A stretch of 64,000 nucleotides of DNA from contig CACRSC010000031.1 of NCBI GenBank assembly GCA_902651635.1, positions 1,160,658 through 1,224,657 on the forward strand. The letters run 5' to 3'. The DNA is from Mastigamoeba balamuthi. Taxonomy: Eukaryota; Evosea; Mastigamoebida; Mastigamoebidae. Below are positions 21,201-31,747 of this stretch, in pieces (position 1 is the first letter of the stretch; the number at the start of each line of letters is the position of its first letter). The notes beneath the pieces are model-generated. The model made no database searches. It was not told where the DNA came from and worked only from the letters and a program-made list of their open reading frames with translations. The translations under genes and the position numbers were made by a program.

Positions 21201-21860
21201 GGGGAGGGGGTGCCAGCAGCCCGGGGGACGTGAGCGCGTCGTCGGAACCGGACTCCACTGCCCCCCCGCTTTCTCTTGCGGCCAAGTCCGCAGAGGGGTG
21301 AAAACTAAGAGTCACCGGCTGGTATTGCTATCGTTGGACCTCCTCCCGTTGCCTCCGTGCCCTACGGGACCGCCCACACGTGGCCACAGGCTCTCCCGGG
21401 GGACGCCGGGCTGGGCCCGGACTGCAGGTGCGTCCCCGATCGGAATCGCGTTACTCCCGGATCTCCATACGAGGCGAGCACCTGGTTGTGGAATGGAGCC
21501 CCTACCGCGGTCCTCCGCAGCCTCGGTCTTCATGTGCCGTGCCAATATTATCAGTCCCCTTCTTCTGAACCGACCCAGTGCCGTGTTTTGGTACTACCAT
21601 GTCTCCAATGCCAAGTTGGCGGGCAATGTGGGCTCCCAGAAGCAGCCTCGGCTCCGCTCTATCGGCATGCCGACTGCTCAGAGGAATCCCAAAGGGCCGC
21701 TACCTTCCCTTCCGGGACGTCCCTTCTCCCTCCCTCCCTCCCTCACAGTACCGCCAGCCGAAGTTGAATCACAAAAACAGCGTACAATCGGATCAACAGG
21801 GTTGGTCGTCACAAGGAATACAGGGGGAAGAGTAATACGCTCTACGCGCGGGTGCCCTCA
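21201..21860. other. Intergenic between convergent genes
   Basis: The stretch lies between the 3' ends of the export adaptor (+) and the unknown helical gene (-). Open frames here are short and compositionally odd, and I see no supported gene or RNA. Confidence 0.45.
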
Positions 21861-22772
21861 TCAGCAGCAGTCTGCACGCTCGATGCCGTCGCACATGTGT
21901 ATGAGCTCGACGATGGCGTTGGTCTTGCCCGCGTAGGTGGCGCCGCGGACGACCTTGCTGATGAACTTGGTCGCGCGGACCCTCCTGAGCGCCTGGCTGC
22001 CCTTGGCGCTGACGTAGCGCACCGCCGCCTCGACGATCCTCGAGAGGTGCGACGACCCCAGCTCGGGGTTGGCGCCCACAAAGAACCCCAGGCCGTCGAC
22101 GACCTCGTTGTCGTTGGGCGGCTCGCTGAGCACGAACGTGTCGACGACGTACGTCACCGCGTCGACCGAGCTGGCCTCGCAGAAGCGCGCCAGCGCGTCG
22201 AAGGCCGGGCCCTGCGTGACGTCTGCGGGGCCCAGGGCCCACGTCTGCTGGAACTTCTGCAGAATCGCGAGGCTGCCCGAGAGGGCGGCCGTCTCGAGCA
22301 GCTCGGGGCGCATCGAGAAGCCCACAAAGGTCGCCAGCTCGAAGCCGCCGCCGTTGACGAGCAGGCGGAACGCAAAGTCGCCGCGGCCGATGCGGGCGGC
22401 CAGGCGGAAGGCCGCGACGATCTCGTCGTGGCTGTAGTGCCGGGCGACGTGCTCGAACATCGAGAAGACGCCGCTGCGGACGACCTCGTTGAGCAGGGCC
22501 TCCTTGGTGTCGGGGTTGGCCAGCAGCTCCCCGAGGCGCTGCTCGGCCGCAGAGCTCGACGCGGTGCCCGCCATCGCGATGGCGATCGTCTGAGTGCCAG
22601 AGAGCTCGTTGACGTAGCTCGGGCGCTGCTCCTGCAGCTGGGGGGTGCCGCAGGGCAGCACGCCGCACGTGCGCTCGCCGATGCACGAGGCGGTCGCTGT
22701 GACGGGCTTGAGGACGGGGGACATGGTGGGCGTCTCGGGCAGCATCTCCTCGGCAAACGTGTAGGAAGACAT
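21861..22772 (-). CDS. Helical protein of unknown function
   Basis: Single exon, 303 residues. The first 70 residues are irregular (METs, threonines, CIGERTCGVLPC). From about residue 75 onward the sequence is a regular series of amphipathic helices of about 15-20 residues (AEQRLGELLANPDTKEALLN, HDEIVAAFRLAARIGRGDFA, RPELLETAALSGSLAILQKF, LRRVRATKFISKVVRGATY). This suggests an alpha-solenoid reminiscent of degenerate ankyrin or HEAT units, but no repeat consensus is clear. There is no signal peptide or membrane span. The ATG at 22772 is the first in the frame after a non-coding-looking upstream region. I do not recognise the family. Confidence 0.72.
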   Translation of the reverse strand: MSSYTFAEEMLPETPTMSPVLKPVTATASCIGERTCGVLPCGTPQLQEQRPSYVNELSGTQTIAIAMAGTASSSAAEQRLGELLANPDTKEALLNEVVRSGVFSMFEHVARHYSHDEIVAAFRLAARIGRGDFAFRLLVNGGGFELATFVGFSMRPELLETAALSGSLAILQKFQQTWALGPADVTQGPAFDALARFCEASSVDAVTYVVDTFVLSEPPNDNEVVDGLGFFVGANPELGSSHLSRIVEAAVRYVSAKGSQALRRVRATKFISKVVRGATYAGKTNAIVELIHMCDGIERADCC

Positions 22773-23875
22773 CGTGGGGTTGTTGGTGAGGGTCTGGGGC
22801 CTGCTGGGAAGCGCTGCTGTGCTGCGGGTGGTGGTGTATCACAGAGAGGAAGTGGTTTATAAAAGTGGAGTGAGCGGGAGGTGGGCCCGAAGAGATTGAC
22901 CGGGGACGCGTAGTCATTCCTGCCGGTTTCTCAGGCCGCAAACCGCCACCAGAAAATCTGTATCTTTCCGGAATTTTTCTCTTTATTTCGGACACATGGA
23001 AGGGTCGGTTAACCTCTCTCAAAACTCCTGATGCCCACAAATAGGGTCCGAGTGGATGCAGTGGCGATCACACAGCCCGATCGCGAGAATTGTTATGCTA
23101 CACGGTGCGAAATTCGGTATGTCGCCATAAACCGTTTTTCCAACAAAAACAGCTCAAGGGGCACAGCTGCTGCTGCTGCCCCCGCCCGCAGACGACGGAC
23201 CCACACACACCACACGGTTCTCACGACCCTTCTCAGGGCCGACCCGCGCACGGACGCAGGCAACAGAGACAACTCCCCTCATCAGGGGCTGGGGGAGAGT
23301 CCGCTGTGGCTCCGGCTCTGTATCTCCTTACTGACTTCCTGACTTTAGACGCAGTCCCGAGACGACGCAAGGGACAGGGCAATGCCGAGGGCCCCTCAGA
23401 GGGGAGCGAGTAGCAGGCTGAGCTCTGTGCAGGCCGCAATGCGGCGCAGGAGAGCTGCGGTGGGAGCCAGACAAGGGGGACTGAGACAGAAGACCGCAAG
23501 CAGGGCTTCAGCCGGGATGGTGTGGTTCCGGGGAGTATTGGCAGAATGCCGAGAATACCGCCTCAAGGGCAGATGCCCATGCACCTCCACGACAGGCCGT
23601 GTAGGCGTGAGGACCGCCGCTTCTGTTGGGCCCGCAATAGACACTGCAACACTCTTGATTGTCGAACCGGCACCCCTCCTGACGATTGTTGTCTCCAGCC
23701 CCTGCTCTCCCACGGTCACCCTCTCCGTGAGATTAGAGAGCGCACGCACGTCGGACATCCCCCCATCGGGAGTGATCCCTACGTGGCGCATCGCGTCCGC
23801 AGATCTCCGCGATATCCCCCCCGAGAATATCTGGGCCCCGATATTCTTCAAAAATCTCTCCGTTTATTGCCGCCT
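22773..23875. other. 1.1-kb divergent intergenic region
   Basis: The stretch lies between the start of the helical protein gene (minus) and the Sel1-repeat gene (plus). Open frames on both strands here have no recognisable domains. The right-hand end is dense in GATATC/AATATC/GATATTC elements just before the Sel1 start. Confidence 0.4.
23811..23846. promoter_or_regulatory. Cluster of three GATATC-type elements upstream of Sel1-repeat gene
   Basis: GATATCC (23811), GAATATCTG (23824) and GATATTC (23840) fall within 36 bp, ending 30 bp before the start codon at 23876. This is the densest cluster of the recurring element in the window. Confidence 0.42.
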
Positions 23876-24773
23876 ATGGACGCGGGCCAGCAGTCCACAT
23901 GGCTGCGGGCCGTCCGCGCGTGGTCCGCCGGCGACAGCGCGCTCTGCTGCGACCTCTGCATGCGCGTCCTGCGCAACGACGCGAGCGACGCGGCGGACAG
24001 CCTGCTGTGCGCGCTGGTGCTCCGCGGGGTCGAGGGCCAGCGCCCCGCGCTGCTGCAGCGCTACGGCGTGCAGCAGTGGTACGGCGCCTCCCACGCCGTC
24101 GAGGTCATCAAGGGCCGCAACGGCGCCTGGGAGGGCGCCTACAGCGTCCTCTCTGCCTTCGTCGAGTCCGCAGAGGTCTGCGCCGATTTCACAGCCGCAG
24201 TGAATTTCCATCGGGTTTCCGCGGGGTCAATTGACTCGGGGCGCTCCCCCCCACCAGGTAAAGGAGAGCCGGGAGGTGGAGGCCATTGCCAAGTGGGTGC
24301 TGGGGCACCTGGTGGGGGGCATCGGGGCGTCGCGGGTGGCCATGCGGGCGTCGCTGTTCAACCAGGTGCGCACGTGCCGCCTCTGGCGCGAGTCTGCCGA
24401 GTTCGGCCTGGCGGTGGCCCAGAACGACTACTCGTACGCGCTCTACGCCGGCTGCGGGGTGCAGGCCAACCCCGAGGAGTCGGTGCGCATGCTGCGGTTG
24501 GCGGCGGACCAGGGCTATGCGGCCTCCCAGTTCCACCTGGCGTGGATGTACGGCGCCGGCCACACGGTGCAGCGCAACGTCCCCGAGGCCGTGCGGCTCT
24601 ACCGCTGTGCAGCCGAGCTGGGGGACGTCCCCGCCCAGCTCGAGCTCGCGCGCATCCTGTCGAGCGGGTGCGCCGAGGCCGACGTCGTGCAGGACATGCG
24701 GGAGGCCGTCAGGCTCTGGGTTCTCTCGGGCTTCCCCATAGACGCTGTGCAAACCTGCGACCTCACTGCTTAG
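23876..24773 (+). CDS. Sel1-like repeat (SLR) protein
   Basis: Two exons (23876-24175 and 24258-24773) in phase 0 give 271 residues. The N-terminal 100 residues are helical (TWLRAVRAWSAGDSALCCDL). The second exon contains Sel1-like repeats, seen as N-P-E-E-S-V-R-M-L-R-L-A-A-D-Q-G-Y, then ASQFHLAWMYGAGHTVQRN, then VPEAVRLYRCAAELGDVPAQ. Each matches the A-x-x-x-Y-x-x-A-A-x-x-G-x-x-x-A consensus. SLR proteins are alpha-solenoid scaffolds, for example in ER-associated degradation and signalling complexes. No signal peptide is visible, so this one is probably cytosolic. The partner is unknown. Confidence 0.8.
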
Positions 24774-24817
24774 CCGGAGCTGCTCTGACTCTGTTTACTC
24801 CCGCTCGGCGGGGCCAC

Positions 24818-27800
24818 TCAGACACTCACTGCTCCCGGCGTGCGGTCGGGCGCGTGCTCGAAGGCGGCCCAGACGTCGTACGCCTGCTGCGCGGCCGCGC
24901 ACGAGCCGCCGCTCTGCCACTTGTGCATCGGGTAGAGGACGGCACCCGACCGGGTCCAGTGGGGGGCCTCGCGGCTGGGCGGGCCCTCCGCGAGCCACAG
25001 GCGCCCGTGCTCCTCGCCCTGCATGATCGGGATGCCCTCGCTGCGCGTCGGGTCTCCGCTGGGCGTCCACACCATCCCCCCGGCCCCGCTGCCGTTGTGC
25101 AGGCCCACGTGTATCTCGCAGAAGGCCGTTTCAGGCGTCGCGTCCCCGTGGTCGTGGAGGCCGCAGTTGACTCCGAGGCCGGCGGCCCAGAACTGGACAG
25201 CGCAGAGGGGCAGACCGCCGAAGAGCACGCGGAAGTTTGCCGAGTTGTAGAACTCGTCCTTCTCGAAGGGCTTGCCCCACGGGAGGCGAGCGACGTGCTG
25301 CCACGCCAGGGGTCCGCTGCCAGACACCACCGGCCCCTCCCACCTAAGCGTTGACGCGCATCTGACGGCCTCTGGCGTGGACGGCAGCTTCACAAAGACC
25401 GCCACTATCGCCGCCTTCTGCCCCGTCGCGATCCGCGTCCCTGCAGCGAACGGCCGATGTCAGACAGCCGCCACTGCAACTGCGAGTCTCATACCACGGA
25501 CTGCGATCGACCGCTTGGAGAACGGGTCTGCAAACATGGAGAGCTGCGGCTCCTCGAGCTCCCCGAGCAGCACGCGGACATAGCTGACCGGCCCAGGATT
25601 CGGTATTGCAGTCGCCGGAGGTAGCGAGACGAACGAGAGCTGCCACGCAGCGCACCCGTCCTCGACCAGCGTCCACGACGGCGACCTCTGGACCCGCGCG
25701 ACGGGCTCGGCGAAGTTGAGTATGAGACTTCCTCCATCAGCCACAGGAGCCAAGTCCCCTCCGACTGCCGAGAACAGAGCCAGGCTGCGCAGGCACTCGC
25801 GGATGTAGTCTCCCGAAGGAGGTTCCCACTTGACGCCGCGGGTGGCCGGCGCGACTCGGGCCACGCCCTCTCTGGGCACGCCGAGGGCCTGGAGGGCGCT
25901 GACAACCGGCGAGAAGCGAGCGTCGAGCTGCGGGAGCCGGGCGACCGCCTGCTCCCAGGCCTGCCCGGTGGCCTTCTGCAAGGGCTGGCGGGCCAGCTCT
26001 CCCAGCGCCTCCACAACCTCCCCCATCGTCGGGCCGCTGCCGACCAAATGGAACACAGCGGGCCCGTTCAGTGTCGCCACAGCCCGCGAGACGACGTCGA
26101 CGGGGATCCACCCCAGGTTGTTGCCCGCGGCAGCCTCTGGGTACGACCCGAGCGCCAGGCACGCGAGTGCCGCGAGACACGAGAAGTCAGACACGTTGCT
26201 GAAGCCGCTCTCGACGGCGCCAGAGATGACCGTCGGCCTGAACAGCGACACCTCGAGCCCCAGATGACGGGAAGCCTGCGCCATCAGACGCTCGGCGACC
26301 GCCTTCGTCTGCCCGTAGGCGCTCTTTCCCTCGGAGATGCGCCCGGGGGCGGCCCGCGGCCACTCCTCGTCGCCAGACTCGCCCGCCACTAGAGCCCCGA
26401 TTGACGATACGTGCCTGACCGAGGCTCCAGCGCAGGCGGCGAACCTGATGACGTTGGCGGTTCCGACGACGTTGGTCGGCCTCATTGCGCTGTAGGGCAT
26501 CGCCATGCTGACGACAGCGGCGTTGTGTACGACCTCCGAGACGCCGGCCGCGAGCTCGCCGTATGTGCTGGCTTCCAGCCCCATGAAGGCCTTGCTGACG
26601 TCGCCGCAGTACACCCGCACCCGGGGACCGTACTCGGGCTTCCACAGAGAGGCGCGCTTCATCTCGGCGATGAGCCGGGCCTGTGCTGCTGCGTCCGACG
26701 GCCCGCGCACAAGGCACAGTAGACGCACGGACTGCGGGCGGCTCTCCAGGATGTCGCGAGCCAAGAACGGTCCCAGGAACCCCGTCGCCCCTGTCAGCAA
26801 GACGTTACGGGGCTCCGTGTCGAGGCGCTTCCTGGCAGCGGGGATGTCCGGCGGCAGTGCGCACTCGGCGTCCCAGTCAACCCTGGTCGCCGCGTCCACG
26901 GGTCGGCACGCTGAGAAGTGGCCGGCCTTTGCCTGGCCCAGCAGCTCCGACAGGTGGCCCAGGGGGTACTCGAACACACCGCCGATGGTCAGCTCGACAC
27001 CCGCGGTCTTGAGCAGGCGCACGAGCCGCGACGCCACTAGGGAGTCGCCGCCCAACTCGGACAGCAGCGTCTGCGAACCGGCAGCCTCCGCAGCCGACTT
27101 GGAGCTGAGGGCCTCTGCCAGGATGTCTCTGAACTCCTCCGAAAGGGTGGATTCCGCGGGCCCTGCTACGCCGGACATCGCAGTCTGCGTGCTCTCGTAG
27201 AGGCGGTCCCTGAGCTCGCGGTACTTGAGAACCAGAGTTTCCCGACGCTTCTTCTCGGTCGACGTCAGCAGCCCGTTCTCCGGTGTCCAGGGCTCCTTCT
27301 CGATGGCGACGGCCTGGGGGATCTCAAGAGGCCGGAGCTTCCTGTGCGAGCACCAGACCCTGATGGCCCTCAGGGCCTCCTCCGCCGACACGTCCTCGTT
27401 TCCCTCGGAAGGCACTATCACGGCGACGGGGAACCGCATCGCTGGTGACGCCAGAACGAGAGCCTGCCGGACGACCGGGCACTCCTCGATGATGCTCTCT
27501 ATCCTCGAGGGGCTGATCCACTCGCCCTGCGCCAGCTTCGCGGAGCCGCCGTGCCTGTCGACGACCCTGAGTAGGCGCCTGCCGGCTGCGTCGACAGAGA
27601 GCTCTCCGACGTCGCCCGTGCGGTACCACGAGAGCCCGTGCGCTTCGACCCAGCTGGCCTCTGGCCTCGCGGGCCCGGCGCCGCCAGACCAGTACCCAGG
27701 GACCACCCGAGGGGACCTCACGCAGATCTCGCCGCGGTACGTCCTGCCGATCTCTCGCGCGCTCGGACCAGAGGCAGGGTCCCCCTCGCACGACAGCTCG

Positions 27801-29836
27801 GGGACTGGCACCAGCAGAACATCGACCCCGCTGAGGACGACGCCGTCTCGCGCGATGCCGCCGGTCTCACGGGTGCCGTAGAGGTCGGCGAGAGCAATCC
27901 GGAGGCGCCCGCGGATGAACGAGGAGACCTCGTCCGACAGAGGTGCCCCGCCAGAAGTGGCCACGACAAGCCTGTTTCCCAGCGATGCCCGGGCCTCGTT
28001 GGTCGCGGTCTCCTCCGCTTCTTCCGCGCCGCAGCCGGTGCTCCTGAGCTGCGACACCCTCGCCGACCAGTCGCGGTAGAGCGACTGCCAGAACGCAGGA
28101 GGGGCGCCGAAGTGGGTGGGGCGCGCGACGCGCATGTCGTCGTGCACGGAGCCGACGGAGGAGAACGCCCGCTGCCCTCCGCACAGCAGCGTCGACAGCA
28201 GGCTGAGAGCGAACGAGGGGTCGAACCGCTGGAAGTCGAGGCGCACGAAGGGCTGCACGTTCGAGGCCCCCTCGCTGGGCATCATGAGCTCCTCGGTGAA
28301 GGCCACCCCCTTGGGCTCCCCTGTGCTTCCGCTCGTGAACAGGACCGCGCCGACCGACTCGAGCCCGCGCGGGGGCTCGAGGAGCTCCGGCCTTTCCCCC
28401 AGGCTGGACCGCGCGAAGCCCTGCACGTCGTCCACGACGAGGCAATCCACAGAGCTCGCCCGCATCGCCACCGCGAGGGTCTGGCGCAGCTCCGCGCGTG
28501 TGGCGACGACTGCCGACGGCGACGCCGAGGACAGGATCCTGGCGAGGGCGTCGGCGTCGGTCTCGCCGTGCACCGGCACGAGAACCATCCCCGCGTCGAT
28601 GGCCCCGAGCGTGGCCACCACGTACTCGGGCCCCACGTCGTCGAGCAAGACGACCCTCGGGCGCGGCTCCGCGGCCCACTCGGCGGCGCCCGCGAGTGCC
28701 TTCCTCAGCCCCGCGGAGAACGCCAGGGCCTCCGCGCCCACCTCGGCGTACGTGCGCCACTCGAACGCCCCGCCGCTGCGCACGCCGACGAAGGGGCGGC
28801 CGGCGAAGCGGGCGAGCGAGTCGCGGACGAGCGCGGCGACCGTGGCGCCCCGGGCGAGCTCGGGGACGTACGTGGTCTCCGCGGTCAGGGCGTGCGGGTG
28901 CAGCACGGCGGCGCCGCCGCAGTGGCACTGCGCGCAGCACGAGTAGCAGGGCACGCAGAGGGCGCAGGTCCAGCGGGCGTCGCCGGGCAGGACGGGCCTC
29001 CCGCAGGCGTCGCACGCGCACACGGCCGCCGGGGCGCTGGTGCCCGCGCCGCTGGCGACGAGGGAGCACTCGAACGAGCCCCAGGTGCCCGCCGAGGCGT
29101 TGTCCCAGCGCCCGGAGAGCCTGCGCCCGTCGAGCTCGCAGGCGTAGGCGACGTCGCCCGCGCGGGCGGCCGCCTCGTACTTCTTGGTGACCAGGAATTG
29201 GGAATTGAATTCGGATTGCGCGGCGGCACCGGGGCCGCCCTGCAGCGTGAAGAACAGCACGGGCTTGCCGGGGACGTCGGCGGCGTCGTCGAAGAACCCC
29301 GCGCCGAACGCCGGGCAGCTCGCGGGCGCCGCGAGGGCCCAGCGGATGGGGTTGGACGGGACGAGCAGCGCCGCCAGCTCGGGCGCGGGGTCGCTCTGCC
29401 CGACCCACAGCCCCGCGCGCAGCCCCTCGTCGGCCTCGAGCGCCGCGACGAGGACGCCGCCGGCACCCCCCGCGGCCCACGTGCCGCGCAGCACCAGGCT
29501 GGCGCCGTCGGATGCGAGCGCGAGGCTCGCGGCGAACGTGCGCAGCGGCGCGAGCCCCGCGGCGTCGCCGGGGCAGACGCTCTCGGCCAGCGCCAGCACG
29601 TTGGCGGGCGGGGGCGACCACCTGCCGTGCAGCACCCGCACCGACGTGGCAGCGGCGGGCGACGTCGCGTCGCCGGGCGGCGTCGAGGAGGCGCCGAAGG
29701 CCGAGGGCGGCGAGGGCGAGGAGGTCAGGCAGAGGACCCAGAGCGACGAGCCGAGCTCGGTGGCGCCAGCGGCGTCGAGCAGGCGCGCGTGCCAGACCCC
29801 GTGGGCCTCGGTGGGCAGTGCGGCTGCGTCCGACAT
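24818..29836 (-). CDS. NRPS-like carboxylic acid reductase (ZZ finger, A-T-R) with C-terminal cupin-like domain
   Basis: A long first exon joins, by an intron at about 25491-25443 (GTGGTA to CTGCAG), to a second exon ending at 24818; total about 1,640 residues. The N-terminal 300 residues are unassigned and end in a ZZ-type zinc finger (CDACGRPVLPGDARWTC, then CCAQCHC and HPHAL). The adenylation domain follows: LFTSGSTGEPKGVAF, LADLYGTRETGG, YRTGDVGEL, RVVDRHGGSAKLAQGEW, PENGLLTSTEKKRR. A carrier domain has LGGDSLVASRL with the phosphopantetheine serine. The thioester reductase has LLTGATGFLGPFLARDIL, VVHNAAVVS and YGQTKA. Known A-T-R enzymes activate an acid, load it on the carrier and release an aldehyde with NADPH. 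The C-terminal part carries a cupin metal pattern (HDHGDATPE). The substrate is unknown. Confidence 0.85.
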
Positions 29837-30059
29837 GGCAGTGCGCTGTGCAGTTGTTTGTGCCGCGTTTTACGCTGAACGCCCCACTGAGATATCGACG
29901 GTATCTCGGTGAGTCGGCACGGGGCGGAGAGATGTCCCCACCTCGTTGCCGCTCGGGGGTGTTGGGGCGAACGGGTGTTGCTGACAGTATCCTGAGCACG
30001 TCACAAATCCGCTGACGTCTGGGGGTTTTTCCGGACAAAGTTGATATTGCATGACGTTC
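29837..30059. other. Short intergenic with inverted-repeat promoter element
   Basis: The stretch contains no gene. It holds the inverted repeat at 29885-29911 close upstream of the reductase start. Confidence 0.45.
29885..29911. promoter_or_regulatory. Inverted repeat CACTGAGATA / TATCTCGGTG
   Basis: Ten-base arms with one mismatch are separated by 7 bp, and the left arm overlaps a GATATC. The repeat lies about 50-75 bp upstream of the reductase start codon at 29836. It is a candidate promoter or operator-like site. Confidence 0.42.
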
Positions 30060-30722
30060 CTACTTCGCTCCAACGAGCCCGAGGTCCTTGAGGGCGTTGG
30101 CGACGGCCATCGTCTCGGCCCTGACCTGCTGCGGCGTCTTGCTGATGAGCCTGCCCAGCATCGCGGCCCACAGCTGCGCGCCCCCGATGCCCTCGAAGAA
30201 CTCGCGCGAGGCCTCGCCCGCGAACATGCAGCTGATCCCGGCCCCGGGCCCGACGACCTCTGCTGCCACGGCCTCCATCGCGCCCTGCAGCCTCCCGAAC
30301 GGCCTCTCCTCCTCGGCGTCCTCGTCGTAGGCCGCGGACCCCGCGGCGCAGCCCAGCACGTGCTTGGCCGTGATCCTCAGCGCCTGCACGCACCCGCGGT
30401 ACTTGGCGCCCGCCTCGCGCCCGCTCAGCGGCACCGCCAGCCACCTGCCCGCCTCGGCGAGCGTCGCCTTCCACAGCCAGCGCTCGGCGGGCGCGACCCC
30501 GCGGTCTGCGCAGCGCCGGCAGAAGTGCGCAAAGTGCAGGGCGACGTTGACCATCCGCATCGCGTGCTCGCCCGAGGCGTCACGGGCGCCGCCAGTCGGC
30601 ACCAGCGGACGGGCCCGCGGCTCGGGGTCCCCGGAGGAGCCCCGCCGGCACCTGAGGAGCAGGTAAGCCACCCCTGCGGCGAGGGCGGCGGTCTGGAGCA
30701 GCGTCCACAAGGGCCACACCAT
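30060..30722 (-). CDS. Single-pass membrane protein, unknown
   Basis: Single exon, 220 residues. The N terminus MVWPLWTLLQTAALAAGVAY is a membrane anchor, followed by a positive patch (LLRCRRG) that should place the rest in the cytosol. The remainder is an all-helical domain rich in alanine (HAMRMVNVALHFAHFCRRC, KYRGCVQALRITAKHVLGC, MEAVAAEVVGPGAG, TPQQVRAETMAVANALKDLG). The ATG at 30722 was chosen because it begins the hydrophobic anchor; in-frame ATGs further upstream add only a disordered leader. I do not recognise the family. Palindromic GATATC/GATATA elements lie 60 bp upstream. Confidence 0.7.
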   Translation of the reverse strand: MVWPLWTLLQTAALAAGVAYLLLRCRRGSSGDPEPRARPLVPTGGARDASGEHAMRMVNVALHFAHFCRRCADRGVAPAERWLWKATLAEAGRWLAVPLSGREAGAKYRGCVQALRITAKHVLGCAAGSAAYDEDAEEERPFGRLQGAMEAVAAEVVGPGAGISCMFAGEASREFFEGIGGAQLWAAMLGRLISKTPQQVRAETMAVANALKDLGLVGAK

Positions 30723-31033
30723 TTTCTCGATCTGCGGGTTCCTCTGTTCTGCTCTGCTCTGGGATCGCATAAATCGCGATGATATCGTGTGATATAGTGC
30801 GTCGAGACAGGCAAGGGCTTTTTGTCGCCGTGGTGCACTGTTCCGGGCCGGAGTTCGTAGAAGGTCGTGACTGGTGCAGATTTTTGTTCTAACGCTCGCA
30901 GCGCGCGAACTGAAATTTGGAGGTGCAATACGCGCACAACTCTCTTCGGGCTGTGACTGCGCCCCCTCTTCAATTCTACAACCGCCGCCGCTTGGGGAAA
31001 GTAGAACACCCGCGGCGTGGGACATACCTGCAC
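30723..31033. other. Divergent intergenic region
   Basis: The stretch lies between start codons at 30722 (minus) and 31034 (plus). It contains GATATCGTGTGATATAG at 30781-30797 and no coding sequence I can support. Confidence 0.45.
30781..30797. promoter_or_regulatory. Tandem GATATC and GATATA elements
   Basis: Two GATAT cores are spaced 10 bp apart, about 60 bp upstream of the minus-strand start at 30722. Confidence 0.35.
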
Positions 31034-31612
31034 ATGATGGCGTGGAGACCTCGCTGGCTCGTTGTTGTCCTGCTCCTCGTCGCCGTGGCTTTCTCTTCCC
31101 TCTGCGCGATCGCTGCACGGCGAGGGGGCACACGCGCGCACTGGGTCCTCCCGCAGTTCGCTATCACCCGCGCGGGCATTCAGGTAATCGGCCTTCCGGT
31201 ACCCTTTTCTCACGTGCGCCGCTGTGCACAGAATGCTGGCCCAGCCACGGACAGCGGCGCATCAGCTTCAGCTTCCGGGGCAGACGACAACGACTCGCCT
31301 GCCGGAGGGCGCGACGTCCCGGTGGTCGCGATTGCCGTGTCCGTCGCCGTGGGTGGGACTGTGCTCATCGGCACAGCAGCCGCCACTCTGGGCTTCGTCT
31401 GCTGGAGGAGGAACAAGCGTAGGAACGAGCGGCAGCAGTGCGACCTCAGGTCAAGCGACGCGGGAATTGCCAACAGAGAGTCTGCGGGCCCACGGGAGGT
31501 CCCTTCCGAGTGGCTCCACAGCACAGACCGCGACTCGACTGCCTCGTCCTCGACCGTCCGCGACAGTTGGCTCAGAGCAGACGACCTCGATAGTAGTAAC
31601 GTTATGTTGTAA
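31034..31612 (+). CDS. Small type I membrane protein, unknown
   Basis: Two exons separated by a 48-nt intron (31184-31231, GTAATC to CACAG) encode about 175 residues. The start at the ATGATG of 31034 gives a signal peptide (RWLVVVLLLVAVAFSSLCAI). A short Ser/Ala-rich ectodomain follows (GASASASGADDNDSPAGG), then one membrane span (VVAIAVSVAVGGTVLIGTAA) and a basic stop-transfer (CWRRNKRRNERQ). The cytoplasmic tail is Ser/Asp/Arg-rich and ends SSNVML. The topology resembles a small receptor or adaptor, but no domain is recognised. Confidence 0.68.
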   Translation: MMAWRPRWLVVVLLLVAVAFSSLCAIAARRGGTRAHWVLPQFAITRAGIQVIGLPVPFSHVRRCAQNAGPATDSGASASASGADDNDSPAGGRDVPVVAIAVSVAVGGTVLIGTAAATLGFVCWRRNKRRNERQQCDLRSSDAGIANRESAGPREVPSEWLHSTDRDSTASSSTVRDSWLRADDLDSSNVML

Positions 31613-31747
31613 CGTGCTCTCCAAGTACCCCACCCCCTTTTTGCACCCTTGCCGGCAATTCATCCATTCAATCGCATTCGATCACATATCCTGTTCTGCC
31701 TTAATGGCATAGCAATGAAAGTATCGAGGAACAGTGATTGTGTTTCT

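Noticed and set aside
23396-23851. A 151-codon minus-strand frame in the gap before the Sel1-repeat gene
   Set aside because: No domain, ordinary composition only in part, and it overlaps the dense promoter-like element cluster; coding status is unsupported.
27638-29878. A 746-codon open frame on the plus strand opposite the reductase gene
   Set aside because: Its sequence is Arg/Gly/Ala/Asp-rich with no domains and is the antisense shadow of a very GC-rich, well-conserved coding exon.
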